Shown here piece after piece: positions 6,384-7,193 of a stretch of DNA of 7,193 nucleotides. The translations under genes and the position numbers were made by a program. Source of the DNA: Bacteroidetes bacterium SW_11_45_7 (lineage in GTDB: Bacteria > Bacteroidota > Bacteroidia > Chitinophagales > SW-11-45-7); assembly GCA_003022985.1 (NCBI GenBank), contig PXTV01000095.1:1-7193 (forward strand). Reading direction: 5' to 3'. The notes under the pieces were generated by a model, which did not search any database, was not told the DNA's origin, and saw only the letters and a list, made by a program, of their open reading frames with translations. The stretch's first letter is position 1; each line of letters begins with the position of its first letter.

Positions 6384-6414
6384 CAAATTAAGGAAAACCG
6401 GAGAAAGGTGCAAA
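6384..6414 (-). promoter_or_regulatory. Promoter of the MgtC/SapB-family gene
   Basis: On the minus strand TTTG (complement of 6411-6414) is followed after exactly 19 nt by TTAATTTG (complement of 6384-6391). This matches the -7 consensus TAnnTTTG at all but one fixed base. Transcription would begin near 6377, giving a leader of only about 16 nt before the TTG start at 6361. The good spacing and position support both the promoter and the unusual start. Confidence 0.55.
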
Positions 6415-6592
6415 TCAAGAAGGGAAATGGATAGCTACTTAATGCGGCTATGAAAAGCATCAAAATTCACTGATAGTTAATGAAGCGAGCTCCCATGACC
6501 AAATGTTGTTGAAAGCTTCGTGGCAATTGAGTATTCTCCTTCTCACTTAGCAGTCCACCTCCTCCTTCCTTTCCTTCTTAGGGGAAATGACG

Positions 6593-6600
6593 TAATTTTG
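6593..6600 (+). promoter_or_regulatory. Candidate -7 box directly upstream of lepA
   Basis: TAATTTTG is an exact match to TAnnTTTG and ends 13 nt before the preferred lepA start codon. The -33 element is weak: only TTC (6571-6573) lies 19 nt upstream. If this box is used, transcription would start around 6606-6607 and lepA mRNA would be nearly leaderless, which would exclude the upstream ATG at 6605 as the start. Confidence 0.38.
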
Positions 6601-6613
6601 ATGGATGATGAAC

Positions 6614-7193
6614 ATGGACAACTTTCGCAATTTCTGCATCATTGCACATATCGATCATGGCAAGAGCACGTTAGCTGACCGCCTGCTCGATCATACACAC
6701 ACCGTAACGAAACGAGAAGCTCAAGAGCAAGTCCTCGACAGCATGGACCTGGAGCGCGAGCGCGGCATTACCATTAAGAGCCACGCCATTCAAATGATCT
6801 ATCCCAAAGACGACCGGGAGTACATCCTGAACCTTATTGACACACCGGGCCACGTGGACTTCAGCTATGAAGTGTCCCGCGCCATTGCTGCTTGTGAAGG
6901 TGCCTTACTGCTGGTAGATGCTGTACAGGGCATTCAGGCGCAAACGATCTCCAATCTTTACATGGCCCTGGATTACGATCTGGAGATCATACCGGTAATC
7001 AACAAGATCGACATGGAAGGAGCCATGATCGAAGAGATCGAGGGCCACCTCATGGAACTTATCGGCTGTGGCAGGGAAGACATTCTCAAAGTAAGCGCCA
7101 AAGAAGGAAAAGGTATTCCCAACCTGATCGAGGCCATCGTGGAGCGCGTTGAGCCACCGGTAGGTGATCCCGGTCAGAATCTGGCTTGAGATG
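6614..7193 (+). CDS. lepA: Elongation factor 4 (LepA), 5' third, apparent frameshift at the right edge
   Basis: LepA is a ribosome-associated GTPase related to EF-G; it acts on stalled or mistranslocated ribosomes and in 30S biogenesis. The N-terminal GTPase domain is present with all its motifs (numbering from ATG 6614): G1 AHIDHGKST (11-19), RGIT (50-53), DTPGH (76-80), NKID (130-133) and SAK (161-163), plus LepA-typical [13 protein letters not shown] start and [18 protein letters not shown]. Three ATGs are possible (6605, 6608, 6614); 6614 gives [16 protein letters not shown], which fits the family best. The normal protein is about 600 residues, so only the first third is in the window. 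In-frame TGA occurs at 7187-7189 right after GDPGQNLA. Reading one base back gives LR (7186-7191) after the A, restoring the family's pattern (GDPxxxLxALIFDS), so a single base appears to be missing at about 7185-7187. It is divergent from the MgtC/SapB-family gene. Confidence 0.92.

Overview
The window looks like an ordinary chromosomal stretch of a member of the Bacteroidota, probably of the Cytophagales type (order inferred, not shown). The reasons are: promoter-like sites that fit the Bacteroidota consensus (TTTG, about 19 nt, TAnnTTTG), gene starts without convincing Shine-Dalgarno sequences, and a gene set typical of the phylum (FadL-type porin, large AsmA-like protein, a small conserved basic protein, a lipid-free TPR protein, a short MgtC/SapB protein and LepA). 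I found no CRISPR array, insertion sequence, transposase or defence cassette, and no convincing new system.

Layout. Positions 1-219 hold no gene I can identify. There is only a possible 17-codon C-terminal remnant at the left edge and a cluster of helically phased GTTAC repeats. Next, on the minus strand, is what looks like a complete stable-RNA transcription unit: a good promoter (487-516), a degenerate tRNA-like sequence (about 383-475), an intact tRNA-Val with anticodon UAC (263-337), and a Rho-independent terminator (214-251). The minus strand then carries an outer-membrane FadL/OmpP1-type gene (547-1846) that is broken in the middle. A gene-free divergent region (1847-2155) separates it from a plus-strand AsmA-like gene (2156-4726), the largest and intact gene here. 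After it come a 65-residue conserved small protein (4831-5028) and an exported TPR protein with a TatT-like GGPYRVLG motif (5192-5841), which is frameshifted near its N terminus. Convergent to that is a minus-strand MgtC/SapB-family membrane protein (5888-6361, TTG start). Divergent from mgtC-like is lepA (elongation factor 4), whose first third reaches the right edge and appears frameshifted in its last codons.

How the parts relate. The genes do not form one pathway. The shared theme is the cell envelope (outer-membrane porin, AsmA-like envelope protein, exported TPR protein, inner-membrane MgtC-like protein), flanked by translation genes (tRNA-Val, lepA). The most notable pattern is that three separate protein genes carry apparent reading-frame breaks within 7.2 kb, including highly conserved lepA. 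This makes small sequence or assembly errors a serious alternative to real gene decay, at least for the two single-base events.
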